From a virus: a stretch of DNA of 22,140 nucleotides. Of this stretch, positions 14,982-21,928 are shown one piece after another (the first letter of the stretch is position 1; each line of letters begins with the position of its first letter). Below the pieces are notes generated by a model, which worked only from the letters and a program-made list of their open reading frames with translations, had not been told where the DNA came from and did not search any database. The stretch spans positions 1 through 22,140 of the IMG/VR virus record IMGVR_UViG_3300008954_002830. The stretch is one strand, 5' to 3'. Position numbers and translations under genes: made by a program.

Positions 14982-15324
14982 CGTTAAAAAAAGTTGTTAC
15001 TTTGTATTTTTTTACTGCTTTCTTAAAATCGCTGTAGGTTAGTCCTAAGAACCTTGCTGCATCTTTCTTTGAATTGGTTGTTGAAAGCGCAAACTTTAAT
15101 AAAGCCTCTTTTATAATATAACCTGATTTTCTCCAGATGTCAAATCCATATGGCCTATTATTTATATGATTAGCTGAAAGTTCTAATTTAATAGCTATTA
15201 GATCTTCTAAAGTTAAACTATTAATACAAACTAACAAACTATCATTCAGAAGGTTTTTCGCTTTCAATGCTAGTATAACGCTCTTATTTTTGGTTGTCAA
15301 GTTCTTTTTTGAACTTTTTATCAT
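14965..15324 (-). CDS. Fis-type helix-turn-helix protein
   Basis: 119 residues. The N-terminus is basic (SSKKNLTTKNKSVILALKAK); the centre is LEDLIAIKLELSANHINNR with YGFDIWRKS, then IIKEALLKFALSTTNS; and the C-terminus KKDAARFLGLTYSDFKKAVKKY (about 86-107) is a Fis/NtrC-type helix-turn-helix that binds DNA. From memory, very similar proteins recur in marine T4-like phages. ATG at 15324 has GAGGG 3 nt upstream. A consensus promoter lies inside its first 20 codons. It may regulate phage transcription. The DNA-binding call is good, the role is inferred. Confidence 0.85.
   Translation of the reverse strand: MIKSSKKNLTTKNKSVILALKAKNLLNDSLLVCINSLTLEDLIAIKLELSANHINNRPYGFDIWRKSGYIIKEALLKFALSTTNSKKDAARFLGLTYSDFKKAVKKYKVTTFFNDVETL
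15272..15300 (-). promoter_or_regulatory. Sigma70-type promoter, TTGACA-N17-TATACT
   Basis: Minus strand. TTGACA (15295-15300) and TATACT (15272-15277, 5/6) are 17 nt apart, within codons about 9-18 of the HTH gene. It would drive the rest of that region, the 81-residue gene and the tmRNA, and possibly FKBP beyond. Confidence 0.7.
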
Positions 15325-15331
15325 TTCCCTC

Positions 15332-16135
15332 TCAGAATTCTAAATCTAGCTCTTCTTCGCCGGCTGCTTCCTCTTCTCCACCGAGTTCTTCCTGGTCAGA
15401 CTTAGCATCTTGATAAGCTTGATTTGTCGGTTCTTCCACTCCGGGTTCCAGTTCCTTTTCGAATTTGTCGAAATAGAGCTTCAAGTTGGCGATTAAGTAA
15501 TCATAAAATAATTCTTGGTCTTCTGGGTTAGAAAGTAATTCGTAAGCATCAATAATTGACGCTTGAACTTTTTTAAAAGCATTATATGCCACATTGCGCC
15601 CGGTTTCGTCTGCCCCCTCAACCCCAAAGTCATCTCGCGGGTCTTCTGGCTCTTCTTCGTCGGCCTTTTCTGCATCGGTACGAATATCAATAAACTTTTC
15701 TTCATCGTCGCCTACTTCTATGTCGATTTCTTCATCAAGTTGATCAGCTTCTGCTCCTTGTTCGCCGGCATCGTTATTTGCTTCAGCCGGAATAAGAGTA
15801 TCAATTACTGCGTTAATAATATGCGATCGAAAGGAGGTACGTTGTTCAGGATCTGTAGTTAAAAGTTTATAATCGGTCTGTAAAACGGGAATGATCTTCT
15901 TTAAAAGATCTTCTAAAACATTAATTCCAGTCGACTTGTTTGGAGTAGGTTCGTTATCAGGGACCGCAGCTTCTTGTAAATGTTGCACCTCTATTTCGAT
16001 CAAATCGCGTATAATAGTTCGAAGTCGATCTTCTTCTGCTAATAAGATTTTTTGCTCATCTGTTCTTTTCTGCTTGACAATTTCGACAAGTTGTCTTATA
16101 TTCTCTCTTAGGATTTGCTCTTGCGCTTCGTTCAT
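15332..16135 (-). CDS. Very acidic structural or scaffold-like phage protein
   Basis: 267 residues. A helical N-terminal part (QEQILRENIRQLVEIVKQKR, LLAEEDRLRTIIRDLIEIE), a block GINVLEDLLKKIIPVLQTDY KLLTTDPEQRTSF, a long acidic stretch (about 120-175), TGRNVAYNAFKKVQASIIDAY, a FYDYLIANLKLYFDKFE block and a Glu-rich end. From memory, proteins with the TTDxxQRxSFRxHI and DYLxxNLxLYFDKxE blocks recur beside ligase-like/nucleotidyltransferase genes in marine T4-like phages, often called structural. The acidic make-up would also suit a prohead core or assembly chaperone. ATGA overlaps the fusion gene stop. An antisense promoter-like site lies in its 5' end. Confidence 0.8.
   Translation of the reverse strand: MNEAQEQILRENIRQLVEIVKQKRTDEQKILLAEEDRLRTIIRDLIEIEVQHLQEAAVPDNEPTPNKSTGINVLEDLLKKIIPVLQTDYKLLTTDPEQRTSFRSHIINAVIDTLIPAEANNDAGEQGAEADQLDEEIDIEVGDDEEKFIDIRTDAEKADEEEPEDPRDDFGVEGADETGRNVAYNAFKKVQASIIDAYELLSNPEDQELFYDYLIANLKLYFDKFEKELEPGVEEPTNQAYQDAKSDQEELGGEEEAAGEEELDLEF
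16074..16102 (+). promoter_or_regulatory. Possible antisense promoter, TTGACA-N17-TATATT
   Basis: On the + strand, TTGACA (16074-16079) and TATATT (16097-16102, 5/6), 17 nt apart, inside the acidic-protein gene. A transcript would run antisense to the end of that gene's neighbour, the ligase-nucleotidyltransferase gene. By chance such a match is rare, but it falls in coding sequence, so it is tentative. Confidence 0.45.
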
Positions 16136-18354
16136 TTTCGAATACCTCTTTCCATAATTAGTGTTAATACTTCGTCAACAACAGAAAAATCCATAGTTTC
16201 TTGGTATGGTTTCAATTTCTTCTTCTTTTTTTTTATGTCGCGCTTGCCAACCGGCGCCGCATATCCTGCGACAGCACCACCGCCGGCGGCTGAGATTTCT
16301 TGTAATCCAGGACTGAAGCCAAGAATAGACAGGACATCGAAAAGGTTTTTTTCGCCCGTAAATTCTTCTAATTCATCCATGACTTCCTCGTATTGTCCAA
16401 AAAGATCTCGAAAATCTGTTGCACTAAATGGATTGCCATTAGAACGCATCAAAGGCTCTACAGCAAATTGGTTAATAGGTAATATTCTAACACCCTCTTT
16501 GACATATTTCTCCGCTTGATCATACCGGCTGACATCGTTCCCTTTAGTAGAAGCGCCTAGGATTACATTCGTTCCTGCTTCTAAGGGCCCATCCTTTCCG
16601 ATAAAATCATATGTTGCAGTAATCGGAGATGCGTGAGGGGAGATTTCTACTTCAACGTTGGGTAAATGTCGCGTATACACATCCCAAATCTTTTTAGAGT
16701 CTTCGGCAGTAATTTCTCGACCATTAGGGAGTTTTCTACCGGCTTTTAAAGGTGATGAGATCAATACTACCACTTTGTCCGCCTTATTAGCGTATTCTTC
16801 TACCATCGCTAGGTGTCCTGCATGCGGCGGCTTAAATGCACCAGGGACAAGCGCAATTGTCTGATCCCCAGCCATAGAGCCGGCAGGATCAGTATCTTCG
16901 TTGTCGACTAACTCTACATCTGCGTCCTCCTCTTCTGCCTCCACAATAATTCCGGCGCTATAGCGCAGAACTGTATTATAAATCATCTCTTGCGCAAAAT
17001 CTTGCTGAACGATTTCAATAATAGGAATGCCAGAGAGAATATCGTTATAAACGAGAGTTGGTGGCTTCTGATACTTGTGTTTAGCATCTTTTATTTCTCT
17101 CAGCCAACTATTAAGGGTTTTGGTGATCTCACGATCTTTTGAGACTTTAATAGTGAAATTCTGCGACAAACCTTCCGTAATGGAAGGATGATCCCCATGT
17201 GTAGATGCGAGTCCTTGAACAATAAAATCTCCGGTCAATTTAACCAAAAAATTCTCCAAACCCCTCAATACGACGCCTTCGTGTGCAGCGAGAGATCCGG
17301 CTTCGCTTGTGAGTGCGTTTTTGACCGCCTGTCCCAAGAGTCGTGTAGCATGATAAAATATACCACCATTAATAGCATCTGTAATATCGTTGGGATCTTC
17401 TAAGTATTCGCTTAAAGATTCTCCATGTTCTTGTGCACTATTGAGGACAGCCAAGTAGATATCCTTACTAAGTGCATTGGCTACTTTTCTCTTTCTATTT
17501 TTCTTTTCATTTGCGCTTATAGTTACTTTTCTCTCTTGAGGGTGTTCTACTTTTTGTAGCCATTGTCGCAAAGTTCCCGTTTGTATATTATTGGGGGAAA
17601 AACGGATGGATATTGGTGTTTCTAAAGTTTTTTCTAAATCAACAAACTCCATTTCCGGATTAAACTCAACAGACACGTCACCATAAACTTCAAAACCCTG
17701 TGTGATAGCAATCGGCCTAACTTTTTCTATAAGACTTCGTAAAGCTTTATGATTATAGGGAATTTCAATGCCGCCGGCTTTAATGGGTTTGCCATCGGCG
17801 CCAATTGGCCGCGGCGCGCCAGGGCGATCCATGGAAGTCCCAGCGCGTATACGCCATGGCTGGGCCTTCTTTTCGTAAAATTGGTTGATGCCGTGGATAG
17901 CTAAGATATTTTTATCATATTCTTGCACATTAGACTTGCCTTCTCCGGCAGATCTGATATATTCGGTATTAAAATATTTGGTTGGATCCTCCCACAATCC
18001 AAGCGTTTTTAGTTCCGGCTCAATTTCGGGAAGAGCCGTATTAAATATATCTAATAGTGTTTTGATAGCATGGGGCATGCCATGTGTTGCTCCCCATTTT
18101 TCTAAGGCGCCTGCAGCATCTAAACCTATAACTGAAGAAATATCACTAGTTCCGCGATCCATGCGGAACTCTTTTTCGCCACTTTTGTTGGTGATAAGCT
18201 TAAAGCTAGTATTAATGCCATCCCATTTTACACTACCTTCAATTTCGCCAGCATGCAGACGCAATGCTGCCGTATTGATGTAATCGATAAGATCTTGACC
18301 ACTTTTAACTTCGTCAACATCGAAAGGGTGGGCCATGTGCCCTGGTGTGCCCAT
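16132..18354 (-). CDS. Fusion of ligase-like nucleotidyltransferase (KxDG) and HxGH adenylyl/cytidylyltransferase
   Basis: 740 residues. The N-terminal part carries the covalent-nucleotidyltransferase motifs of DNA/RNA ligases and capping enzymes: KWDG at 43-46 (Lys43 the likely AMP-bearing lysine), FNTEYI at 128-133 (Glu131), EGVVLR at 359-364 and VKLTGDF around 371-377. A linker (about 465-495) is acidic. The C-terminal domain has LVPGAFKPPHAGHL (His511, His514) and FSATDFRD at 643-650, the HxGH and ISxTxxR-like motifs of NMN adenylyl- and cytidylyltransferases. The end is Gly/Ala-rich then Lys-rich (about 706-713). From memory, similar ligase-like proteins occur in marine T4-like phages. 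Substrates are unknown; RNA repair, RNA capping or NAD metabolism are options. GAGGG lies 6 nt before the ATG, and the ATG overlaps the upstream stop. Confidence 0.85.
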   Translation of the reverse strand: MGTPGHMAHPFDVDEVKSGQDLIDYINTAALRLHAGEIEGSVKWDGINTSFKLITNKSGEKEFRMDRGTSDISSVIGLDAAGALEKWGATHGMPHAIKTLLDIFNTALPEIEPELKTLGLWEDPTKYFNTEYIRSAGEGKSNVQEYDKNILAIHGINQFYEKKAQPWRIRAGTSMDRPGAPRPIGADGKPIKAGGIEIPYNHKALRSLIEKVRPIAITQGFEVYGDVSVEFNPEMEFVDLEKTLETPISIRFSPNNIQTGTLRQWLQKVEHPQERKVTISANEKKNRKRKVANALSKDIYLAVLNSAQEHGESLSEYLEDPNDITDAINGGIFYHATRLLGQAVKNALTSEAGSLAAHEGVVLRGLENFLVKLTGDFIVQGLASTHGDHPSITEGLSQNFTIKVSKDREITKTLNSWLREIKDAKHKYQKPPTLVYNDILSGIPIIEIVQQDFAQEMIYNTVLRYSAGIIVEAEEEDADVELVDNEDTDPAGSMAGDQTIALVPGAFKPPHAGHLAMVEEYANKADKVVVLISSPLKAGRKLPNGREITAEDSKKIWDVYTRHLPNVEVEISPHASPITATYDFIGKDGPLEAGTNVILGASTKGNDVSRYDQAEKYVKEGVRILPINQFAVEPLMRSNGNPFSATDFRDLFGQYEEVMDELEEFTGEKNLFDVLSILGFSPGLQEISAAGGGAVAGYAAPVGKRDIKKKKKKLKPYQETMDFSVVDEVLTLIMERGIRK

Positions 18355-18611
18355 TAGGAACCCTCGTTAAGGCTCTCTTCTAAGATATTAAGCCTTTCCT
18401 CTAAAACTTGGAGTTCGTTTTGCATTCTCCGAGCAGATTTGCGCACTTCACGCAAATGATTATTAGCGAGCTTTAAACGACGCTCCTCTGTCATAGATTT
18501 TGGTTTAATATTGGAGATAATTTCTTGGAGACCTTGAAGATAGGTAAAAATGTTCCTTTCCTCTAGGTTTTCTCCTAAAATAAACCGGTTCCAATCTCTA
18601 TTCAAAGACAT
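18354..18611 (-). CDS. Small coiled-coil protein
   Basis: 85 residues. It begins MSLNRDWNRFILGENLEERN, a Trp/Arg/Phe start somewhat like the leader of the HAD gene at 21353, then NIFTYLQGLQEIISNI and a long charged helix (about 40-82, RRLKLANNHLREVRKSARRM, NELQVLEERLNILEESL) with leucine/isoleucine heptads, a coiled coil. AGGA lies 9 nt before the ATG. Its stop overlaps the fusion gene start (TAATG). It probably dimerises or binds a structural partner. No enzymatic motif. Confidence 0.8.
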   Translation of the reverse strand: MSLNRDWNRFILGENLEERNIFTYLQGLQEIISNIKPKSMTEERRLKLANNHLREVRKSARRMQNELQVLEERLNILEESLNEGS

Positions 18612-18626
18612 TATTGTGATTCCTTT

Positions 18627-18812
18627 TTATTTGGCTTTCTTGATGCTTTTTTTCTTAGTTGTTTTCGGTGCTCTTTTAGGAGCAGCCGCCACAATTGGCG
18701 TTTCTGTGCTGGCGTTATCGTTTGTTTCTGATACAGTTGTAGCAGCAATCTCAGCCGCGGCTGCAGCGGCATTTCTTCGTGCTCTAAGCAACTTTTTCCA
18801 TTTTTTACCCAT
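18627..18812 (-). CDS. Ala-rich, basic small protein
   Basis: 61 residues: a basic start (MGKKWKKLLRARRNAAAAAA), an Ala/Thr/Glu-rich middle and a Lys-rich end (KTTKKKSIKKAK). AGAGG lies 8 nt before the ATG, which overlaps the upstream stop. Composition like this is seen in histone-like or DNA-binding tails, and in small phage proteins of marine T4-like phages. No fold can be assigned. It is translated after the protease/structural gene and before the coiled-coil protein. Confidence 0.7.
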   Translation of the reverse strand: MGKKWKKLLRARRNAAAAAAEIAATTVSETNDNASTETPIVAAAPKRAPKTTKKKSIKKAK

Positions 18813-19170
18813 TTTGTTTGACCTCTTTTAAACGTTCAATAACTCTCTTGGCAACTTCGCGAATTTGTGCTTCAGATACGCCCGGGGACCCATCAGAGCC
18901 GTTTCTCTGACTGTGGCCGGCATCTCTACCTTGTTCACGGTCACTATCATTACGATCGCCTGATCCTTCTTCTAACTCTTCCTCGTCACCGCAAGACTCT
19001 TCTAATTCTGCGTCTTGTGCTTCTTCGTGCACTTCCTCTTCCTGGGACTCTTCTTGAATTTCTCCGGTACCGTCGAATTCTTCGAATTCTTGAAGGTTGT
19101 TAAATTTAAAACCCCAAGCTTCCGAGAGAAGAGTTGAGATTTCCTCATTCTTCCAATCTTTTATGGACAT
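18805..19170 (-). CDS. Possible internal product: 121-residue acidic protein
   Basis: An in-frame ATG at 19170 within the protease gene is preceded by AAGGAG at 8 nt spacing, a far better ribosome site than that of the full gene. The product would start MSIKDWKNEEIS and contain only the acidic linker and basic helix. This is the typical start of a small phage structural-type protein, so the full frame may be a protease fused to it, with both products made. Confidence 0.45.
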   Translation of the reverse strand: MSIKDWKNEEISTLLSEAWGFKFNNLQEFEEFDGTGEIQEESQEEEVHEEAQDAELEESCGDEEELEEGSGDRNDSDREQGRDAGHSQRNGSDGSPGVSEAQIREVAKRVIERLKEVKQNG

Positions 19171-19590
19171 CTTTTTATCTCCTTTTTGTAGATGTTTATA
19201 GTAAATAGTCTCTTTTAGGCTGTCTTCCCAATCTCTGAAAACTATTGATGCTTGATATGCTTGAATTTCCATATTTCGCATGTGAGCGTTGTTTTGAGCG
19301 TATCCTTCCTCGCCCATTCCTTGAGATTCGGTATTGTCGAAGTCTCCATTACATTTTTGAGTGTGATGCATCAATTCATGTGCCAATGAACGCAAAATAT
19401 CCTTTGGGTGACGCCCAGAAATGTATAAAGTGATAGATTCCGCATGCGGATCGTAAAATCCGGTTTTTCCGAGCGGATTTGCGGCATTTTCGGCATCTTG
19501 ACGCAAAAAAAGCTTGGGAGGGCGGTTAAACCCCATTTGTTCTTGTGCAAAAGGCATAAATTGTTGAATTAGTTGCTTTAAGTCATCCAT
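18805..19590 (-). CDS. HExxH metallopeptidase joined to an acidic C-terminal region
   Basis: 261 residues. Residues 1-130 are a zinc protease domain: LRSLAHELMHHTQ with His71, Glu72, His75, and NMEIQAYQAS near 106-115 where Glu108 may be the third ligand. Residues 141-261 begin with MSIKDWKNEEISTLLSEAWG, followed by a Glu-rich stretch, a Gly/Asp/Ser/Arg-rich linker and a basic helix (REVAKRVIERLKEVK). The second half has its own ribosome site (see next entry) and may also be made alone. In phages, such proteases can mature the head or act on the host. ATG at 19590 overlaps the VOC gene stop by 8 nt; its own ribosome site is weak. Confidence 0.82.
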   Translation of the reverse strand: MDDLKQLIQQFMPFAQEQMGFNRPPKLFLRQDAENAANPLGKTGFYDPHAESITLYISGRHPKDILRSLAHELMHHTQKCNGDFDNTESQGMGEEGYAQNNAHMRNMEIQAYQASIVFRDWEDSLKETIYYKHLQKGDKKMSIKDWKNEEISTLLSEAWGFKFNNLQEFEEFDGTGEIQEESQEEEVHEEAQDAELEESCGDEEELEEGSGDRNDSDREQGRDAGHSQRNGSDGSPGVSEAQIREVAKRVIERLKEVKQNG

Positions 19591-19927
19591 TGTCCAAAAA
19601 TACCTTTTTTTGCTCTTCAGAGTACCAAATATACTCTAAATAGTTCCCAAATGGGTCTTTTACATAAACTCCGATGGTTCCATCGCGATGTTTTACAACT
19701 TCGCCTTTTTCAAGCGGTAAATCAGCGATATTTTCGACTAAAATACCAAAATGTGCGCAAGGATAGTGTTTTTTGTCAATTAAAGCAATATTTGTGTTTT
19801 CTAGCTTGATTCTAATGTATTTTTCGTCCCTAAAAGTAACTTTTGCGGCTAATTTGTCGCAATACCACTCCTTAGCCTTCGTTAGATCGTCTACAAGTAT
19901 TGCAATATGGTCAACAACACAACTCAT
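19583..19927 (-). CDS. VOC-superfamily (glyoxalase/bleomycin-resistance-like) protein
   Basis: 114 residues, a single VOC module pair. VVDHIAILVDDLTKAKEWYCDKL opens with His7, KHYPCAHFGILV has His59, and DPFGNYLEYIWY ends with Glu98; these three are the usual metal ligands. The superfamily covers glyoxalases, dioxygenases and antibiotic-binding proteins, so the reaction cannot be named. The metal ligands are present, so it is probably an enzyme. ATGA overlaps the upstream stop, and its stop overlaps the protease start. Confidence 0.88.
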   Translation of the reverse strand: MSCVVDHIAILVDDLTKAKEWYCDKLAAKVTFRDEKYIRIKLENTNIALIDKKHYPCAHFGILVENIADLPLEKGEVVKHRDGTIGVYVKDPFGNYLEYIWYSEEQKKVFLDNG

Positions 19928-20187
19928 TCGTCTTTTGCTTCAGCCCCACGCGATATTAGCTTTAAACTAGGTGTAAAAAACTCCATTTCAATCGCATCAG
20001 TGGCTAATGGGGACACTATCGATACTGAAACCATGCGCGCAGCCCTAATTTCGTTTTTAATCTCGGTTATTAAACCATAATGCGGCCGCCAGTCTTCCGC
20101 TTCCTCATTCCATATTGACCATTCGACAATATCGCCCACTTGTAGCTCTGTTGCAGCTAATTCGCCAAATGCCGGCTGCTCATCCAT
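19924..20187 (-). CDS. Small SH3-like protein
   Basis: 87 residues. An acidic start, then LQVGDIVEWSIWNEEAEDW, HYGLITEIKNE, ARMVSVSIVSPLATDAIEMEFF and a terminal strand LKLIS: the order GDIV-xW / GLI / V-V / L of small SH3-barrel proteins common in marine phages (from memory). The ATG overlaps the preceding stop by 8 nt. The C-terminus ATGA-couples to the VOC gene. It contains the NotI-type palindrome at 20082-20089. Function is unknown. Confidence 0.75.
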   Translation of the reverse strand: MDEQPAFGELAATELQVGDIVEWSIWNEEAEDWRPHYGLITEIKNEIRAARMVSVSIVSPLATDAIEMEFFTPSLKLISRGAEAKDE

Positions 20188-20338
20188 TATAGACCACCAC
20201 CCATGAGCAAATTCCTTTCTTAAGAAGTAGATTCATTTTATTATAAGCTTCGTCTTTTTTCATGAAAGGTCCATCTGATACTAATTCTTCATTGGAAATA
20301 TCAAATTTATAGAGAATATAAAGAGTTTTACCTTTCAT
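20180..20338 (-). CDS. Small protein, 52 residues, unknown function
   Basis: Starting at the ATG at 20338 gives MKGKTLYILYKFDISNEELV, then DGPFMKKDEAYNKMNLLLKKG and WVVVYNG: a strand, a Lys-rich helix and a strand. I prefer this start because it overlaps the stop of the preceding gene by 11 nt, the local habit. An earlier TTG at 20416 and an ATG at 20389 are in frame but would run deep into that gene. The pattern resembles the 81-residue gene at 14736 (W/L-Y start, helix with KxEAxxK). No family. Confidence 0.65.
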   Translation of the reverse strand: MKGKTLYILYKFDISNEELVSDGPFMKKDEAYNKMNLLLKKGICSWVVVYNG

Positions 20339-20564
20339 CCCGGGATCTGTTGGTAGGTATGCCTTTTTCTTGCGCTGTGTTTGGTGCATCTTGCCTATAA
20401 GTAGAACTTTTTTCAACTATTGAGCCGGAAATTTCTAAATTTTCAACTAAGGACTCTTCATCAAAGTTTAATATAGTTGTGCGCCGCCGGCCTTTGGTTA
20501 TATTAATAACTTCTACCACACCACAAATGCTATAGTTCTTATTTTTTCTTTTTTTTCTACTCAT
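20328..20564 (-). CDS. Small basic phage-type protein
   Basis: 78 residues. It starts MSRKKRKNKNYSICGVVEVI, with a basic head and a short beta segment, then NITKGRRRTTILNFDEESLV and ends SSTYRQDAPNTAQEKG, IPTNRSRDER. The end resembles, from memory, a STYRxDAPNTAxxxGIPTNRxRDxR tail in marine phages, which supports the frame. ATG overlaps the stop of the membrane microprotein by 8 nt. Ribosome site weak. Function unknown; the basic head suggests nucleic-acid contact. Confidence 0.72.
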   Translation of the reverse strand: MSRKKRKNKNYSICGVVEVINITKGRRRTTILNFDEESLVENLEISGSIVEKSSTYRQDAPNTAQEKGIPTNRSRDER

Positions 20565-20697
20565 TGGTAGCTTGGGTAGCTAAAATCAAAGACAACAACG
20601 TCACAGTAGTTAATTCAAAGCCCCATAATCCATAAAAAATCCAACCACCTACTACAGTTAATAAAATTAACCAAAATTTATTAAATTCAAACAACAT
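20557..20697 (-). CDS. 46-residue membrane microprotein
   Basis: A short frame MLFEFNKFWLILLTVVGGWI, then FYGLWGFELTTVTLLSLILA and TQATNE. Two hydrophobic segments split by GLWGFELT suggest one or two spans. The ATG overlaps the stop of the upstream gene (TAATG) and the TAG overlaps the next ATG by 8 nt, matching local gene spacing, which is the best evidence that it is real. Near the coiled-coil membrane protein at 20999, it could serve in lysis or membrane change, but no lysis gene is recognised. Confidence 0.7.
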   Translation of the reverse strand: MLFEFNKFWLILLTVVGGWIFYGLWGFELTTVTLLSLILATQATNE

Positions 20698-20987
20698 TAA
20701 TTAAATCCAATTTCTTCAATCTCTTCTTTATCTATTACAAACACAATTCCATCAGATGAAAACGCCAAGCAATCCGGATCACTTTCTTCGCCCATATCTA
20801 ATACATATATTTTACTATTGCGGGGGATTCTAATCATGGTTTTGGTTGTCGGCTGATAACACCAAATAATACCCTTTCCTTTTATGGCATGATAAGGTAC
20901 TAGTTCGCCATCCTTTTCAGTGATAGTTCCGCTGATTTGTTTAACAAGTGCTTTAAATTTCTTTTCATTGATATAATCAAACGACAT
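20697..20987 (-). CDS. Beta-rich small protein, unknown function
   Basis: 96 residues. MSFDYINEKKFKALVKQIS leads into several short strands (GTITEKDGELVPY, GIIWCYQPTTKTMIRIPRN, KIYVLDMGEESD, LAFSSDGIVFVIDKEEIEEI). It looks like a compact beta barrel. No signal, no span, no motif. TAAGAC precedes the ATG at 20987, a weak ribosome site. Located between two membrane-type genes, it is probably co-transcribed with them. I do not recognise it. Confidence 0.7.
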   Translation of the reverse strand: MSFDYINEKKFKALVKQISGTITEKDGELVPYHAIKGKGIIWCYQPTTKTMIRIPRNSKIYVLDMGEESDPDCLAFSSDGIVFVIDKEEIEEIGFN

Positions 20988-20998
20988 GTCTTAAGTAG

Positions 20999-21319
20999 CT
21001 ACATAAGCTTAGATAAAGCTAATATAGTAGCCATGAAAAACTGCACCCCAGCGAAAATAGTGACTGCTTTTGTCTTGAAGGTTTTTAAATCTTCAATTTC
21101 TTGTAGTGCGTTTTGTAGCTGTGTTGGGGATGCTACCTCATCAATTTTCTCTTTCCACTCTTTAAGGTCTTGTATTCGATCCTCTTTTGCTTTTAATTCT
21201 GTTAACTGGCTTTTAACGTCTTGGAGTTCTGCGCGCAAACCTTCGATGCCGTTAGAAAGAGTTTCTAACTGCTGTAAAACTAAACGTGAATATTGATCCC
21301 AAGATTCTCCTTCGGGCAT
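20999..21319 (-). CDS. Coiled-coil protein with C-terminal membrane span
   Basis: 106 residues: a long heptad-rich helix from about 14 to 80 (QQLETLSNGIEGLRAELQDV, QLTELKAKEDRIQDLKEWKE) and a C-terminal hydrophobic span AVTIFAGVQFFMATILALSK. This coiled-coil-plus-span layout resembles XhlA-like or holin-associated phage membrane proteins, and from memory the EWKEKIDEVASPTQL block is seen in other phages. AGGAG sits 6 nt before the ATG. A role in lysis timing is possible but not shown. Confidence 0.8.
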   Translation of the reverse strand: MPEGESWDQYSRLVLQQLETLSNGIEGLRAELQDVKSQLTELKAKEDRIQDLKEWKEKIDEVASPTQLQNALQEIEDLKTFKTKAVTIFAGVQFFMATILALSKLM

Positions 21320-21352
21320 ATTATTGTCTCCTTCCGCGCTCTCTTAATTAGT

Positions 21353-21928
21353 TTAAAGTCCGAGTTCCTGCAGTATTGACAGTGTTTTTTCTAGGTCTGA
21401 ATCTCGATGCAAAATAGCTATTCCGCCGTGCTCCTCCCAAGGAATGGTGTTTTTTGTCCAGTCATCGATCAAAATACTATTTTTATTGGCCCAGTTATAT
21501 TTCTCTCTCGACATAAAAACTTTTTGCGGTGGAGGATTTAAATTATTATCAATCCAGGCTTGCTTTCCAATCTCTGAGCCATACCCCATAGGAGTGGTAA
21601 GAATATTGGGATTGTAGGGAGCAATCGCAGCCCATAATTCAGGACCATTCGGCATCCAGGGCAAATCCTCCCAAAACTCCGCATTATGTTCTAATTCTTT
21701 GTACATATAGTTTCTGACCGCTGTATTAGATCTAATGTCCTCAGCGGTGATATAATCGCGTCCAAGCTCTTCCCCTAACTCGGAAGCCTTTCCGCTTTTT
21801 AAGTCGCTTGTGATGTGTTCTACGGCTCCTAATTCGAAGTCTACAAGCACACCATCCATGTCACAGTAAATCTCATACTCGTGTTCCTCATTTAAAAATC
21901 GTCGCCAATTTTCCATTAAAAGCTTCAC
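21353..21928 (-). CDS. HAD-superfamily 5'(3')-deoxyribonucleotidase-like protein
   Basis: 191 residues from the GTG at 21928, which overlaps the preceding stop (GTGA); an ATG at 21970 in frame lies deep inside the upstream gene. It begins MKLLMENWRRFLNE, a leader I recall at the start of several marine-phage proteins. YCDMDGVLVDFE at 21-32 is the HAD motif DxDG (Asp23, Asp25), and ILIDDWTKNTIPWEEHGG is the later acid motif. NT5C-like HADs remove phosphate from deoxynucleoside monophosphates and occur in many phages, where they help adjust dNTP pools. The reaction is inferred from motifs. Confidence 0.85.
   Translation of the reverse strand: MKLLMENWRRFLNEEHEYEIYCDMDGVLVDFELGAVEHITSDLKSGKASELGEELGRDYITAEDIRSNTAVRNYMYKELEHNAEFWEDLPWMPNGPELWAAIAPYNPNILTTPMGYGSEIGKQAWIDNNLNPPPQKVFMSREKYNWANKNSILIDDWTKNTIPWEEHGGIAILHRDSDLEKTLSILQELGL

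Noticed and set aside
20180-20416. 78-residue version of the 52-residue gene
   Set aside because: It would need a TTG start and a long overlap with a well-supported neighbour.
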